In this document: in pieces, positions 35,461-44,063 of the stretch
How the letters are laid out: every line of letters starts with the position of its first letter
How positions within the stretch are numbered: the first letter of the stretch is position 1
From: Ferdinandcohnia sp047238305
Lineage (GTDB): Bacteria; Bacillota; Bacilli; Bacillales; Bacillaceae_L
DNA: 64,000 bases
NCBI RefSeq assembly: GCF_047238305.1
Contig: NZ_JBDFMO010000001.1
Location: 1,116,001 to 1,180,000, forward strand
Reading direction: 5' to 3'
The notes under the pieces: generated by a model
Seen by the model: only the letters and a program-made list of their open reading frames with translations
Told to the model about the DNA's origin: nothing
Database searches by the model: none
Position numbers and translations under genes: made by a program

Positions 35461-36399
35461 GTGAATGGAAGGATGAAGGAAATAACAGTAGAAGACTTGG
35501 TCCGCAAGTTTTCATTAAAGGTACTGGCTGGTAAAGGCAAGTTACAGAATACGATTAGCCAGTCACGTGTGCATCGTCCAGGACTAGAGTTTGTTGGGCA
35601 CTTCGACTTTTTTCCAACAGAGAGGGTTCAAATCCTTGGAAAAAAAGAAGTTACGTATTTACATAAACTCTCAAAAGAAGAACGTAAAATTCGAATTGGG
35701 AATGTTGTTCAATATCATCCTCCTTGTTTTATCGTAACATGTGGTGAAGAAGGGCTCACTTATTTAAAAAAACATTGTGTGGAACAAGGGATTCCGTTAT
35801 TAGTTACGAGAGAACCTGAAATTACTTCTGATTTTATCGTAAAATTAGATGCCTTTTTGATAAAAGAATTAGCGGAAAAAATTGCTGTACATGGGGTTTG
35901 CATGAATGTATCTGGGATTGGCGTTTTGATTCGTGGAAATTCAGGGGTCGGAAAAAGTGAGACAGCCCATACGTTAATTCGAAGAGGACACCGACTCGTA
36001 GCCGATGATATCGTTGTTTTGAAAAAACTAAGTCCACAAACCATTCTGGGGACACATGATGAAAAGACAAAAGAATTTTTGGCTCTCCGCAGTATCGGGC
36101 TGTTAAATGTAGTTCGCATGTATGGAAGGAAGGCATTCCAGGATGAAACACGGATTTCCCTTGATATTCATTTGACAAAATGGGAAATAGACGGCTTGTA
36201 TAATGATTTGGATCAGGAAATTAACACAATGGAGTATATGGGTGTTAAGATTCCCTCGATTGAAATCCAACTACAGCCTGGACGTGATGTAGCCGGCCTT
36301 ATTGAGGCGGCTGCGAACAACTGGTATTTAAGGCAGCAAGGCTATAACGCAGCAGAGGAATTCATGAGTAGAATTGAGGTCGACATGAATCACGACTAA
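35461..36399 (+). CDS. HPr kinase/phosphorylase-like protein, divergent paralogue
   Basis: 312 residues aligned over the whole length with HprK. The C-terminal kinase domain keeps AVHG (catalytic His region), Walker A GNSGVGKSE near 160 and HRLVADD. The HprK signature, EIRGLGIINV in B. subtilis, reads ALRSIGLLNV here: the acidic first residue and one Gly are lost. The N-terminal domain is poorly conserved. No lgt gene follows, unlike the usual hprK-lgt operon, so this is probably a second, specialised copy. The GTG at 35461 is used; ATG 35473 (MKEITVEDLV) aligns well with HprK starts and may be the true start. Confidence 0.8.
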   Translation: MNGRMKEITVEDLVRKFSLKVLAGKGKLQNTISQSRVHRPGLEFVGHFDFFPTERVQILGKKEVTYLHKLSKEERKIRIGNVVQYHPPCFIVTCGEEGLTYLKKHCVEQGIPLLVTREPEITSDFIVKLDAFLIKELAEKIAVHGVCMNVSGIGVLIRGNSGVGKSETAHTLIRRGHRLVADDIVVLKKLSPQTILGTHDEKTKEFLALRSIGLLNVVRMYGRKAFQDETRISLDIHLTKWEIDGLYNDLDQEINTMEYMGVKIPSIEIQLQPGRDVAGLIEAAANNWYLRQQGYNAAEEFMSRIEVDMNHD

Positions 36400-36430
36400 G
36401 TTAGTTTTTCCTTATATTTTGAAAGAAAAT

Positions 36431-36477
36431 ATGCCAGACCCCTTGTCACTAGCAATACATGAAAAGGGGTTTGGCAT
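36431..36477. terminator. Bidirectional terminator
   Basis: ATGCCAGACCCCTTGTCA pairs with TGAAAAGGGGTTTGGCAT (wobble pairs) between the hprK-like gene and the aminotransferase gene. Confidence 0.78.
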
Positions 36478-36487
36478 TTTACTTAAG

Positions 36488-37645
36488 TTATTTCCTTAAT
36501 GAGGACAAGAAAACCTTTTGTGCTGCATTTACTCCAGCACCAGCCTCAAATTGATAGCCAAAGTCCTGTAAACCTGCTTCCATTAGGGAAACGGCTTGAA
36601 GAATATCACTAGGGAAGCAGTAGCCCATATGACCAAATCTAAAAATTTTACCTTGTAGATGGCCGAGACCACCAGCAAAATCAAGGTGATATGTCTTCTT
36701 TAAGTGTCCTAAATAGGCGGGAAGATTCAAACCTTCAGGTGCGCAGATGGCTGTAATTGTTGGTGATGCATACTGACCATTTGTTAATAACCCGAATGAT
36801 AATGCCTTCATAGATTCCCGAACCATATTCTTCATGACTTCATGTCGTTCAACCGTTTTCGAAAATCCGCCTTCTTCTTCGATCAAATCGCACACCGCAG
36901 AAAGCCCCATGATGAGAGATATAGCAGGCGTATTAGGCGTCATTCCTTTTGACGCCCAGTCACGATAGCTTAATAGATTTAGATAATAGGCAGTAGTAGA
37001 GTTAGCCTCGATCACTTTCCAAGCACGTTCACTTACGGCCAAAAGAGCAAGTCCCGGAGGAAGCATCATCGCTTTTTGTGAACCTGTTACTAAAATATCA
37101 ATACCCCATTCGTCCATTTCAGCAGGGGCACCGCCAATACAGCTTACACCATCGACGATAAAGAGAGCATCTGAATGATTGCGTACCACTTCTGCTAATT
37201 CACTGATCGGATTTAATATTCCTGTAGACGTTTCATTATAAGTAGCAAACACAGCTTTAATAGTAGATAGCGGTTTCAAAAATTCAATTAGGTCTTCTTT
37301 GGTACAAGCTTCACCCCAACTTTTTGTAAGTTTATGTACAGTTAAGCCATATTTTTCACAGATTGAAACGAAATAATCACCAAATGCACCTACTGTAATG
37401 ACAACTACTTCATCTCCAGGGGAAACCGTATTTACAACAGCTGCTTCTAATGCTGCAGTTCCTCCTGAAGGAAGAAGTAAAATATCTTGTTTCGTTCCGA
37501 AAACAGTTTTGACACGTTCCGTAGTTTCTCGATATAGTTTGACAAATTCTTCTGTACGATGGCTAATCATATTCTGGGCCATTGCAAGTTCCACTTTTTT
37601 AGGAATTGGAGTAGGTCCAGGGTGTCTAAGAATATTAGGATACAT
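36488..37645 (-). CDS. Class V aminotransferase, PucG / serine-glyoxylate type
   Basis: About 385 residues of PLP fold type I. The PLP lysine is in TGSQKAMMLPPGL, the aspartate in IVDGVSCIGG, and SHRTEEF plus LPSGGTAALEA are N-terminal landmarks; FAGGLGHLQGKIFRFGHMG is the C-terminal block of the alanine/serine-glyoxylate branch that includes PucG of purine catabolism. The start is ATG 37645 (MYPNILRHPG), since GGAGG sits inside the extra codons of the longer frame. An NCS1 (purine/allantoin-type) permease lies upstream on the same strand, which agrees with a purine-catabolic role. Confidence 0.8.
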   Translation of the reverse strand: MYPNILRHPGPTPIPKKVELAMAQNMISHRTEEFVKLYRETTERVKTVFGTKQDILLLPSGGTAALEAAVVNTVSPGDEVVVITVGAFGDYFVSICEKYGLTVHKLTKSWGEACTKEDLIEFLKPLSTIKAVFATYNETSTGILNPISELAEVVRNHSDALFIVDGVSCIGGAPAEMDEWGIDILVTGSQKAMMLPPGLALLAVSERAWKVIEANSTTAYYLNLLSYRDWASKGMTPNTPAISLIMGLSAVCDLIEEEGGFSKTVERHEVMKNMVRESMKALSFGLLTNGQYASPTITAICAPEGLNLPAYLGHLKKTYHLDFAGGLGHLQGKIFRFGHMGYCFPSDILQAVSLMEAGLQDFGYQFEAGAGVNAAQKVFLSSLRK

Positions 37646-37760
37646 TATTAATTCCTCCATTTCACAATTTTCATAAGATTGTATATCTAGAATTGATTAT
37701 ATCTTATTTTAATATATTTTCCAGGTGAATTTTGGATTAATGTAAATGTTTACAAGAAAA

Positions 37761-37789
37761 AACCCTCTACACATGAAATGTAGAGGGTT
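37761..37789 (-). terminator. Terminator after the NCS1 permease gene
   Basis: Perfect 11-bp stem AACCCTCTACA/TGTAGAGGGTT, 7-nt loop, T-rich on the minus strand, just after the permease stop. Confidence 0.85.
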
Positions 37790-37795
37790 AACACG

Positions 37796-39196
37796 TTAAG
37801 CGACGTATTCTTCTTTTTTAATATCAGTTGCTTCCTTCTTTACATAATATTTTCCTTTTGTAGCAATCGCCAAAATAATCGTTAGGATCGATGCTAAAAT
37901 ACTTGCAAAGAATGCTGCCGTACTTTGTAAAAAGGTTCCCATAAATCCTAGCGCAGCTACAGTACCAATACTACATGAAACTAACAGTGCTCCAACACCG
38001 ACGGGATTCCATTTGTATAAGTTCTCTTGTTTAGCATCATAATACCGAGGACCAATCTTTAATATTTTCTTAACAAAAACAGCATCGGTAACTAAAATAG
38101 ATGCCCAAGATAACAGGAAAACTCCTTGGAAGGTCAAAACTGTGCCAAGGTGATTGACTATATCGGTAAGCATTAGAATGATGGCAGATACTCCGGTTAC
38201 TACGACCCAAAAGCGTCGTCCGGGTTTAAAATGAAAAATATTTTCGAAGAAGTTTGAAAGTGATAGTGAACCACTATAAATATTTGTAACGTTAATTCTT
38301 ACTTGGGTAATCATCGTAAATAGTGCTCCCCACATACCTAGAAGCGTAACGATATACACACCAGGATTTGGCTCACCAAGACGAACGCCAAACCAAATAC
38401 CTAAGCCTCCCATCACACCGAAACAAAAGATTTGCGGGATAAATCCAATCGCAAATATGCCAATTTTCGTGTCCTTAGGTTTAAGAAAACGTGCGTAATC
38501 AGATGCAAGTAGGGGAGTTAATCCCATAATCCCATGCTGCATCCCAATACAAAGCAAGAGAGCAGTTCCTCCAACTTGCACGTTTTCTGGCATGTAAGAC
38601 CAGAAGCTTCCATCATATAAGGACGGTGTCATAGCTGCTACAATAATCGCGGCAATTAAAAAGACGCCAAATAGTGGTAATGACCATTTTTGTAATTTGT
38701 CCAATTGCTTGATTCCAAACCAATTTAATGGAATGACAAGGGTTCCAAAGAATAGAATTAAAGCCCATTCAGGAATGATAGGTAAGAATTCGTGGACTGC
38801 GGAAACTAAAATTAAGCCTTCAAGTGCACAATACATGATGAAGTTTGTGGCATAAATAATGGAGGTTAATGATGCGCCGATATAACCGAAACCGCCACCC
38901 CTTGATAATAGATTGACGTTCATACCAGACTTTGCAGATAAGTACGCAATGAAAGTTCCAAGAATACCGGCAACGATGATCGCATATATAGCGGAAATGA
39001 TCGCGTTAATAGCACCAAACTGAAGAGCCATAACAGATCCCATTTGAAAATAAAAAATAGCCGTTGCAATTCCGAATGTAATATTCGTTATACTTAACCA
39101 ACTCATGTTTCTCTTGTTAAGTGGTACTCTATCCAAGGAATAATCATCACTCAACGCTTCGTTGCGATTTTGCTCCGATTGGATAACAGATCCCAT
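37796..39196 (-). CDS. NCS1-family cytosine/purine/allantoin permease
   Basis: 466 residues, about twelve transmembrane helices. NCS1 landmarks are LNKRNMSWLSITNITFG at the N-terminus, GMNVNLLSRGGGFGYIG (helix 3, substrate region) and NWFGIKQLDKLQKWSLP. Imports nucleobases or hydantoin-type compounds with a proton or sodium. An FNR-type palindrome sits 36 bp upstream of the start (39232-39247). The ATG has AAAGGAG ahead of it. Confidence 0.84.
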   Translation of the reverse strand: MGSVIQSEQNRNEALSDDYSLDRVPLNKRNMSWLSITNITFGIATAIFYFQMGSVMALQFGAINAIISAIYAIIVAGILGTFIAYLSAKSGMNVNLLSRGGGFGYIGASLTSIIYATNFIMYCALEGLILVSAVHEFLPIIPEWALILFFGTLVIPLNWFGIKQLDKLQKWSLPLFGVFLIAAIIVAAMTPSLYDGSFWSYMPENVQVGGTALLLCIGMQHGIMGLTPLLASDYARFLKPKDTKIGIFAIGFIPQIFCFGVMGGLGIWFGVRLGEPNPGVYIVTLLGMWGALFTMITQVRINVTNIYSGSLSLSNFFENIFHFKPGRRFWVVVTGVSAIILMLTDIVNHLGTVLTFQGVFLLSWASILVTDAVFVKKILKIGPRYYDAKQENLYKWNPVGVGALLVSCSIGTVAALGFMGTFLQSTAAFFASILASILTIILAIATKGKYYVKKEATDIKKEEYVA

Positions 39197-39231
39197 CTTA
39201 TCAACTCCTTTTCATTTTGTTTGTGAATAAT

Positions 39232-39247
39232 TTCACAAGAAGGTATT
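39232..39247. promoter_or_regulatory. FNR/CRP-type palindrome upstream of the NCS1 permease gene
   Basis: TTGTGAATAATTTCACAA (39231-39248) is a perfect palindrome that fits the Bacillus FNR consensus TGTGA-N6-TCACA exactly. It sits 36 bp before the permease start codon. The wider gap 39197-39691 holds this site, a twin site at 39621 and a GATAACGTTATC palindrome, and no gene that I recognise. Confidence 0.6.
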
Positions 39248-39598
39248 CTGAAAAATAAATAGTAACGTACGGTTCGCTTAACCGATTGTAAGTATATCAA
39301 TAATAAAGCAAAGGAATCAAATGTGATAATCCATCGTATTTCATGATAAGGACTCATTAAGGCGCTTCTAGTAGACATAATCTGCCGATATCTTAGAAAT
39401 AGTCCCGAATACCGAATTATACTCCTGAGTTTCCTTTAAATATACGTTATTTTGATGCTTAAAAGAATTGTTAGCATGAAGGGGGTGAGGATTTTTCGGT
39501 TTTTGATAAAAGAGTAGGCAATTATTTATAAAAAGTTGGACATGGAAAGTTTTTAGTGAAGTAACTTCTAAAAAGTATGTTAAAATAAAAAGAGTCGA

Positions 39599-39636
39599 GA
39601 TAACGTTATCAAACGGATTATGTGAATTGTTTCACA
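39599..39636. promoter_or_regulatory. FNR/CRP-type palindrome and GATAACGTTATC upstream of DUF1646 gene
   Basis: TGTGAATTGTTTCACA at 39621-39636 again fits TGTGA-N6-TCACA exactly. GATAACGTTATC, a perfect 12-bp palindrome, lies at 39599-39610. The FNR-like box is 56 bp before the DUF1646 start codon. Confidence 0.55.
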
Positions 39637-39691
39637 AACAGTTTACTATTGAATAGTAGTCGCGACAACACTGGGATTGGGGGAAAAAACT

Positions 39692-40708
39692 ATGACTACT
39701 GGACTTGTTATCATTTTACTACTTGTTCTATTCTTACCTTTCGTTGTAAAACCAATAGAACGAAACTTAGAACCCTTTTTATTTGTCATGGGCTTTCTAG
39801 CAGCACTTGTAAGTGGCGTCTTTAATGGGGAATTATTTGTTCATGCCTTAAAAGACCCCATTTTCATTACGCTAGCCGTCCTTATTGCGGGCTTGTTATT
39901 CAAATGGTTGAAGAAGCCAATTGAAGGAGCCATCTTAAAAGTAAGTCGCAAAATGGACACACGTCTATTTCTTGCAATCATTATTGTCATTTTAGGATTA
40001 TTATCTAGTGTCATTACTGCTATTATTGCTGCAATCGTGCTTGTATCAATTGTAAGTATCTTAAGTTTAGATCGTAAGACTGAAATTAGAGCAGTTATCT
40101 TAGCGTGTTTTTCAATTGGATTAGGAGCTGTGCTTACACCAGTGGGGGAACCATTATCCACGATAACTACAAACAAATTAAATGAGGATTTCTTTTATCT
40201 CTTTCAGTTGATTGGTGTTGAAGTTATTGTGGCCGTTCTTGCGATAGGAGTAGTAGCGTTCTTTACCTTAAAACCAGTTGAAGGTGATGGTGGCTTAGGT
40301 GGGGACAACCAAGCGGAAAGCTACTCTGAGATTGTCATTCGTTCTTTTAAAATTTACTTATTTGTCATGGGCTTAACATTACTGGGTGCTGGTTATGAAC
40401 CATTAGTCAATCAATATTTACTGCATTTACAACCAGGAGCTTTATACTGGATCAATATGATTTCAGCCGTTCTTGATAATGCGACACTAGCAGCTGCTGA
40501 AATTAGTTCATCGATGAGTACAGAAACGATTCGCTTCTTGCTACTAGGGCTAATCATTAGTGGTGGAATGCTTATTCCGGGAAATATCCCAAACATCATT
40601 TCAGCAAACAAACTTGGAATTACAAGTAAAGAATGGGCAAAATTCGGTGCCCCATTTGGTTTAGTTGTGATGGTTGTGTTCTTTCTTTATTTGTTAATTA
40701 TGGGGTAG
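39692..40708 (+). CDS. DUF1646-family membrane transporter
   Basis: 338 residues, about ten helices, matching the DUF1646 family of the ion-transporter superfamily: PFVVKPIERNLEPFLFVMG near the N-terminus, GLGAVLTPVGEPLSTI, and the NATLAAAEIS plus PGNIPNIISA re-entrant regions. Probably a cation or organic-anion transporter. ATG 39692 (MTTGLVIILL) is the start, since GGGGG lies upstream; TTG 39677 is in frame. It shares an FNR-type site with the divergent NCS1 gene. Confidence 0.82.
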   Translation: MTTGLVIILLLVLFLPFVVKPIERNLEPFLFVMGFLAALVSGVFNGELFVHALKDPIFITLAVLIAGLLFKWLKKPIEGAILKVSRKMDTRLFLAIIIVILGLLSSVITAIIAAIVLVSIVSILSLDRKTEIRAVILACFSIGLGAVLTPVGEPLSTITTNKLNEDFFYLFQLIGVEVIVAVLAIGVVAFFTLKPVEGDGGLGGDNQAESYSEIVIRSFKIYLFVMGLTLLGAGYEPLVNQYLLHLQPGALYWINMISAVLDNATLAAAEISSSMSTETIRFLLLGLIISGGMLIPGNIPNIISANKLGITSKEWAKFGAPFGLVVMVVFFLYLLIMG

Positions 40709-40726
40709 AGTAAAAGCGAAAGGAAG

Positions 40727-40761
40727 GCCACTTGCTTAAATTACGAGCAAGTGGCTTTTTT
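40727..40761 (+). terminator. Terminator after the DUF1646 gene
   Basis: GCCACTTGCT/AGCAAGTGGC perfect 10-bp stem, then TTTTTT. Confidence 0.88.
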
Positions 40762-41215
40762 GTGTCCAAGATTTCGGAAGAGTACTAGATTTTGGACAAA
40801 AGGTAGGCGAAGAATCTAAATAGAGTCCAAATCCATTGTCATTTGGAAGAGAGAATAGAAAAAAGAATAGCAGAGTCAGAATGAAAAAAAGATTTAAAAA
40901 AGGGACGGGTTCAGATCAAGTACTAACAAATAAGAAAAGACTATATAAAACACACCTCTGACAGTTGTAAAAACCTTTACAAGGTAGAAACAGTTCGGAG
41001 GTGTTTTTACATAGAGAAAAATATGTTTATAAGGTTATATCGGAAAAATAAAAAAATTCTCACAACTATATTGAAATGGGATTGATATCTGTTAAACTTA
41101 TATAAAGAACAAACGGAGGGGGTTGTTTCTTTATTAAGCACAGCAGCGACTAATCTTTCTATGTGTAAAAGTAAATTGGAGGAAAAAAAGAGAAAAGGGA
41201 AGGAGTGGATTTAAG
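40762..41215. other. Gene-free stretch before the SGNH hydrolase with an orphan hairpin
   Basis: No recognisable gene. It holds one strong hairpin at 40952-41008 (ACACCTC/GAGGTGT outside, TTGTAAA-AACC-TTTACAA inside) followed by TTTTT, which looks like a terminator or attenuator with no gene upstream that needs one. Downstream, the AT-rich region to 41216 must contain the promoter of the SGNH hydrolase gene. Confidence 0.5.
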
Positions 41216-43192
41216 TTGCAGAAGTTAATAAGACGATCACGTTCATTACTGATTATGCTCGTGGTCATGCTTGCATTTTCACCATTATCCGTACTAGCAG
41301 AAGGGGAAAATGTAAATACGATTAATTACGTTGCGCTAGGTGATTCATTGGCGGAAGGAATGTTATCTGATAATTCATTCGGAACTGGATATGTTGGGAT
41401 GATAAAGGATAATCTTGAGACCAACGGATACAAGGTAAATGTACATAATGCGGGCTATCGTGGTTTTACTACAGTAGATGTACTAGCAGGGGTTCCTAAC
41501 ATTCCAGAATTAGCTAAAGCTGATGTAATTACGATAAGTGCTGGTGCGAATGATATTTTAGCTGTGCTTCAACCAGTACTTGGTTTACAACAGGTGGCCC
41601 AAGCAGCTGCTGGAGCGGCTGAAAGTGCGAAAGCTGCTGCGTCCAAAGCGTTAAGTGAGGAGGAACTGTCAGTAAATGAAGTGCAATCTGCTGTTGCGAA
41701 GGTTGAAGAATCTGTAATTTCAGCGGCTGGAAAAATAGAATCGATTTTTCCAATCTTACCACCTGATCAGAAAGCTAAACTAGATTCAGCATTTGGTCTT
41801 ATTCAAGAAGCAAAAACTAGTGTAAATAAAACGGGAGTAAGTATGGATGCTGCAAGGGAAGCATTTGATACAAATGACCAAGAAGCTATAGGCAACTTAG
41901 AAGTGGCAGTTAGTAATTTAGACGTAGTGGTGCAAAAATTAAACTCGCTTATAGAATTGATCGAATCATTAAATATTCCAATTCCAATTCAAGAAGTCCT
42001 AGAAGTAAAAGACAAAGCAAAAGATGGGAATGGAGCAGCAAATTCTGCAAAATCAAAAGTTGAATCTGCAAAACTAGCAGTAAAGACGTATACTGAAGCC
42101 CAGGTAAAGGCTGAGGCAGCACAATTTGCTGCAACAACAGCAACGGCAGAAGCAGTCGGAGTAAGAATCCCAGAGGTCCTAAAAGAGGTTGGCGCTAATA
42201 CAGCACAAATATTAGCTTTAATTAGGTCGGTAAACCCAACCGCCAAGATTTATGTCATGGGTTATTATAATGCGCTACCATATTTACCTGCTGAAGTACA
42301 AGAAAGCATGACAAAGCCAATGCTTGTTGGGTTAAATGCGGCAATTAATGCACCTACTTCTGGATTCGGTGCAACGTTTGTACCTGTTGCCCATTTGTTC
42401 GAAGGAAAGCATTTAGAGTATCTCCCAAACCCAGCGAATATTCATCCAAGTGAAGCTGGATACAAAGCCCTTGCTAGTGCGTTCATGGTTGAGATAAATA
42501 AAGCATTTCCTGCAATTGAACAAAAGATTGATTTAGGCCAAGAGGTATTTGTAAACTCAGGTCAATTGATCATTATTAACGAAACGAATGTATCCTTATT
42601 ATTACCAGATAACCTTCCTGAAGGAACAAAACTGACGGTTACTAATACGAGTGAAGATACACTTTTAAAAGCGGAAGAAAGTAATTTAAAAAGCTTTGGG
42701 GATGCTTTGAATTTTGAATTTAAATTCCCAGAGGGATCTGAAGATTATGAAGGTACGTTTACTCTCCTAATGGGGTATAATGCTGACTCCCCTGACAATA
42801 TTGCTATTTATCATTTTAATGAAGTAGACGGTAAATGGGAGATTCAGCAAGGTGAAAAGAATAAGGAGTTACATGCAATTAGCTTAGATGTAACACATTT
42901 TTCAAACTATGGTGTGTTTGCCCAAGTAGAAAAACAAACACCTCCTGTTACTAAAGATCCTGTAGACGATTCAGAGGATGACGGTGGGACACCGCCTCCT
43001 ATTGCCGAAGATCCTTCAAAAGGACCGAAAGATGATGGTAAAAAGGATACAAAGAAAGATACATCAAAAGGTAAATTACCTAAAACCGCAACTAATTATT
43101 ACAATTTGCTTTTAATCGGGGCTTCTTTGTTCATGTCTGGAGTTATAGTGTTCATCTTTACAAAAAGAAGACACTTAGTAATGGAAAAGTAA
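41216..43192 (+). CDS. Sortase-anchored SGNH/GDSL hydrolase with helical insertion
   Basis: 658 residues. A Sec signal (to about residue 28) is followed by an SGNH hydrolase: GDSLAEG at 42-48, GAND at 110-113, and the Asn/His block NIHPSEAGYK near 396. An Ala/Lys-rich helical region of about 170 residues (roughly 125-300) splits the hydrolase between blocks III and V. A beta-rich domain follows, then a Pro/Asp/Lys linker, the sortase motif LPKTA, a membrane helix and a KRR tail. It is thus a wall-anchored esterase/lipase or carbohydrate esterase. The start is TTG 41216 after AAGGAGTGG. Confidence 0.82.
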   Translation: MQKLIRRSRSLLIMLVVMLAFSPLSVLAEGENVNTINYVALGDSLAEGMLSDNSFGTGYVGMIKDNLETNGYKVNVHNAGYRGFTTVDVLAGVPNIPELAKADVITISAGANDILAVLQPVLGLQQVAQAAAGAAESAKAAASKALSEEELSVNEVQSAVAKVEESVISAAGKIESIFPILPPDQKAKLDSAFGLIQEAKTSVNKTGVSMDAAREAFDTNDQEAIGNLEVAVSNLDVVVQKLNSLIELIESLNIPIPIQEVLEVKDKAKDGNGAANSAKSKVESAKLAVKTYTEAQVKAEAAQFAATTATAEAVGVRIPEVLKEVGANTAQILALIRSVNPTAKIYVMGYYNALPYLPAEVQESMTKPMLVGLNAAINAPTSGFGATFVPVAHLFEGKHLEYLPNPANIHPSEAGYKALASAFMVEINKAFPAIEQKIDLGQEVFVNSGQLIIINETNVSLLLPDNLPEGTKLTVTNTSEDTLLKAEESNLKSFGDALNFEFKFPEGSEDYEGTFTLLMGYNADSPDNIAIYHFNEVDGKWEIQQGEKNKELHAISLDVTHFSNYGVFAQVEKQTPPVTKDPVDDSEDDGGTPPPIAEDPSKGPKDDGKKDTKKDTSKGKLPKTATNYYNLLLIGASLFMSGVIVFIFTKRRHLVMEK

Positions 43193-43203
43193 TCTATTTA
43201 TAG

Positions 43204-43242
43204 AATAAGGGAAAGAATGGGTTCAACCTACTTTCCCTTATT
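43204..43242. terminator. Bidirectional terminator
   Basis: Perfect 12-bp stem AATAAGGGAAAG/CTTTCCCTTATT with a 15-nt loop between convergent genes. Confidence 0.85.
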
Positions 43243-43278
43243 AATTTGATGCTTAAAAGTAGAAAGAACATGCCCTTT

Positions 43279-43881
43279 TTAATTGCCCGTATATTTAAAT
43301 GAGTATATATGCGTTTTGGTTAGCTCTATGACTTCCTCAATAAATTCCTCCTGTAATTCCTTGAAACCACTAGTAATCCAATTTTGGATAAGCCCGTAAA
43401 AGCCATAGGCTGTGTACTGTTTAAAATAGTCCATGTTCACAGGGATATTATTGATCGTTTCAAAAATAAATTTTTCTTGATAAATTTTTAAAATCGTTTG
43501 AGGGAAACTTGTATGTAACCCTGGTAATGTGTCCTCATATTTAATTAACTCAAAAAAGTTACGATGCTCATCAATGTAGGAAACAATATGAAAAGATGGC
43601 TTACCAATCTTTAATGTAAATACTTTTTGTCCAGGTCTGTATGGTTTTCCAACAGAATTCCACAATCCAGTCATCATGGAATCTAGCAAGTCCTCGGCTA
43701 AATCAATTTTATCTTGGTAGTGAACATAAAAGGTGCTGCGATTATAGGAAGCTTTGTTCACGATGTCCTTTACAGAAATGGAGTGATAGCCCTTTTCTTT
43801 GATAAGGTCGATGAGGGCGAGCTTTAGATGTTCTTTTGTTCGATTACGACGTTTCGATAGGATATCTACTTCATCATTCAT
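43279..43881 (-). CDS. TetR-family transcriptional regulator
   Basis: About 200 residues with the TetR helix-turn-helix ISVKDIVNKASYNRSTFYVHY in the N-terminus and an all-helical ligand domain of the TetR_C type used by several Bacillus dehydrogenase operons. The frame opens at 43908, but GAGGAGG lies within those codons, so ATG 43881 (MNDEVDILSKRR) is the start. The divergent SDR gene is the likely target; an AAACTGT/ACAGTTT palindrome lies just upstream of this start, giving probable autorepression. Confidence 0.83.
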   Translation of the reverse strand: MNDEVDILSKRRNRTKEHLKLALIDLIKEKGYHSISVKDIVNKASYNRSTFYVHYQDKIDLAEDLLDSMMTGLWNSVGKPYRPGQKVFTLKIGKPSFHIVSYIDEHRNFFELIKYEDTLPGLHTSFPQTILKIYQEKFIFETINNIPVNMDYFKQYTAYGFYGLIQNWITSGFKELQEEFIEEVIELTKTHIYSFKYTGN

Positions 43882-43916
43882 TAAAAAAACCTCCTCAAAA
43901 AAAGACAATTATGATG

Positions 43917-43941
43917 AAACTGTCTACTAAATAAACAGTTT
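43917..43941. promoter_or_regulatory. Candidate TetR operator
   Basis: AAACTGT and ACAGTTT, a perfect 7-bp inverted repeat with an 11-nt spacer, 36 bp upstream of the tetR start codon, in the divergent region with the SDR gene. Confidence 0.5.
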
Positions 43942-44063
43942 GCTTTTCTTTGATGATTGATTACTCTAACTAAACTAGTAGAATGAAATTGTGAACAAAT
44001 GGTGACAGCGTCGTTTCTAGGGTAACGCTATATCCATATTATATATTAAGGGGAGGATTTATA

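Noticed and set aside
41949..42246. Long minus-strand frames within the SGNH hydrolase gene
   Set aside because: They arise from the repetitive Ala/Lys codons of the helical insert; no start signals or homology.
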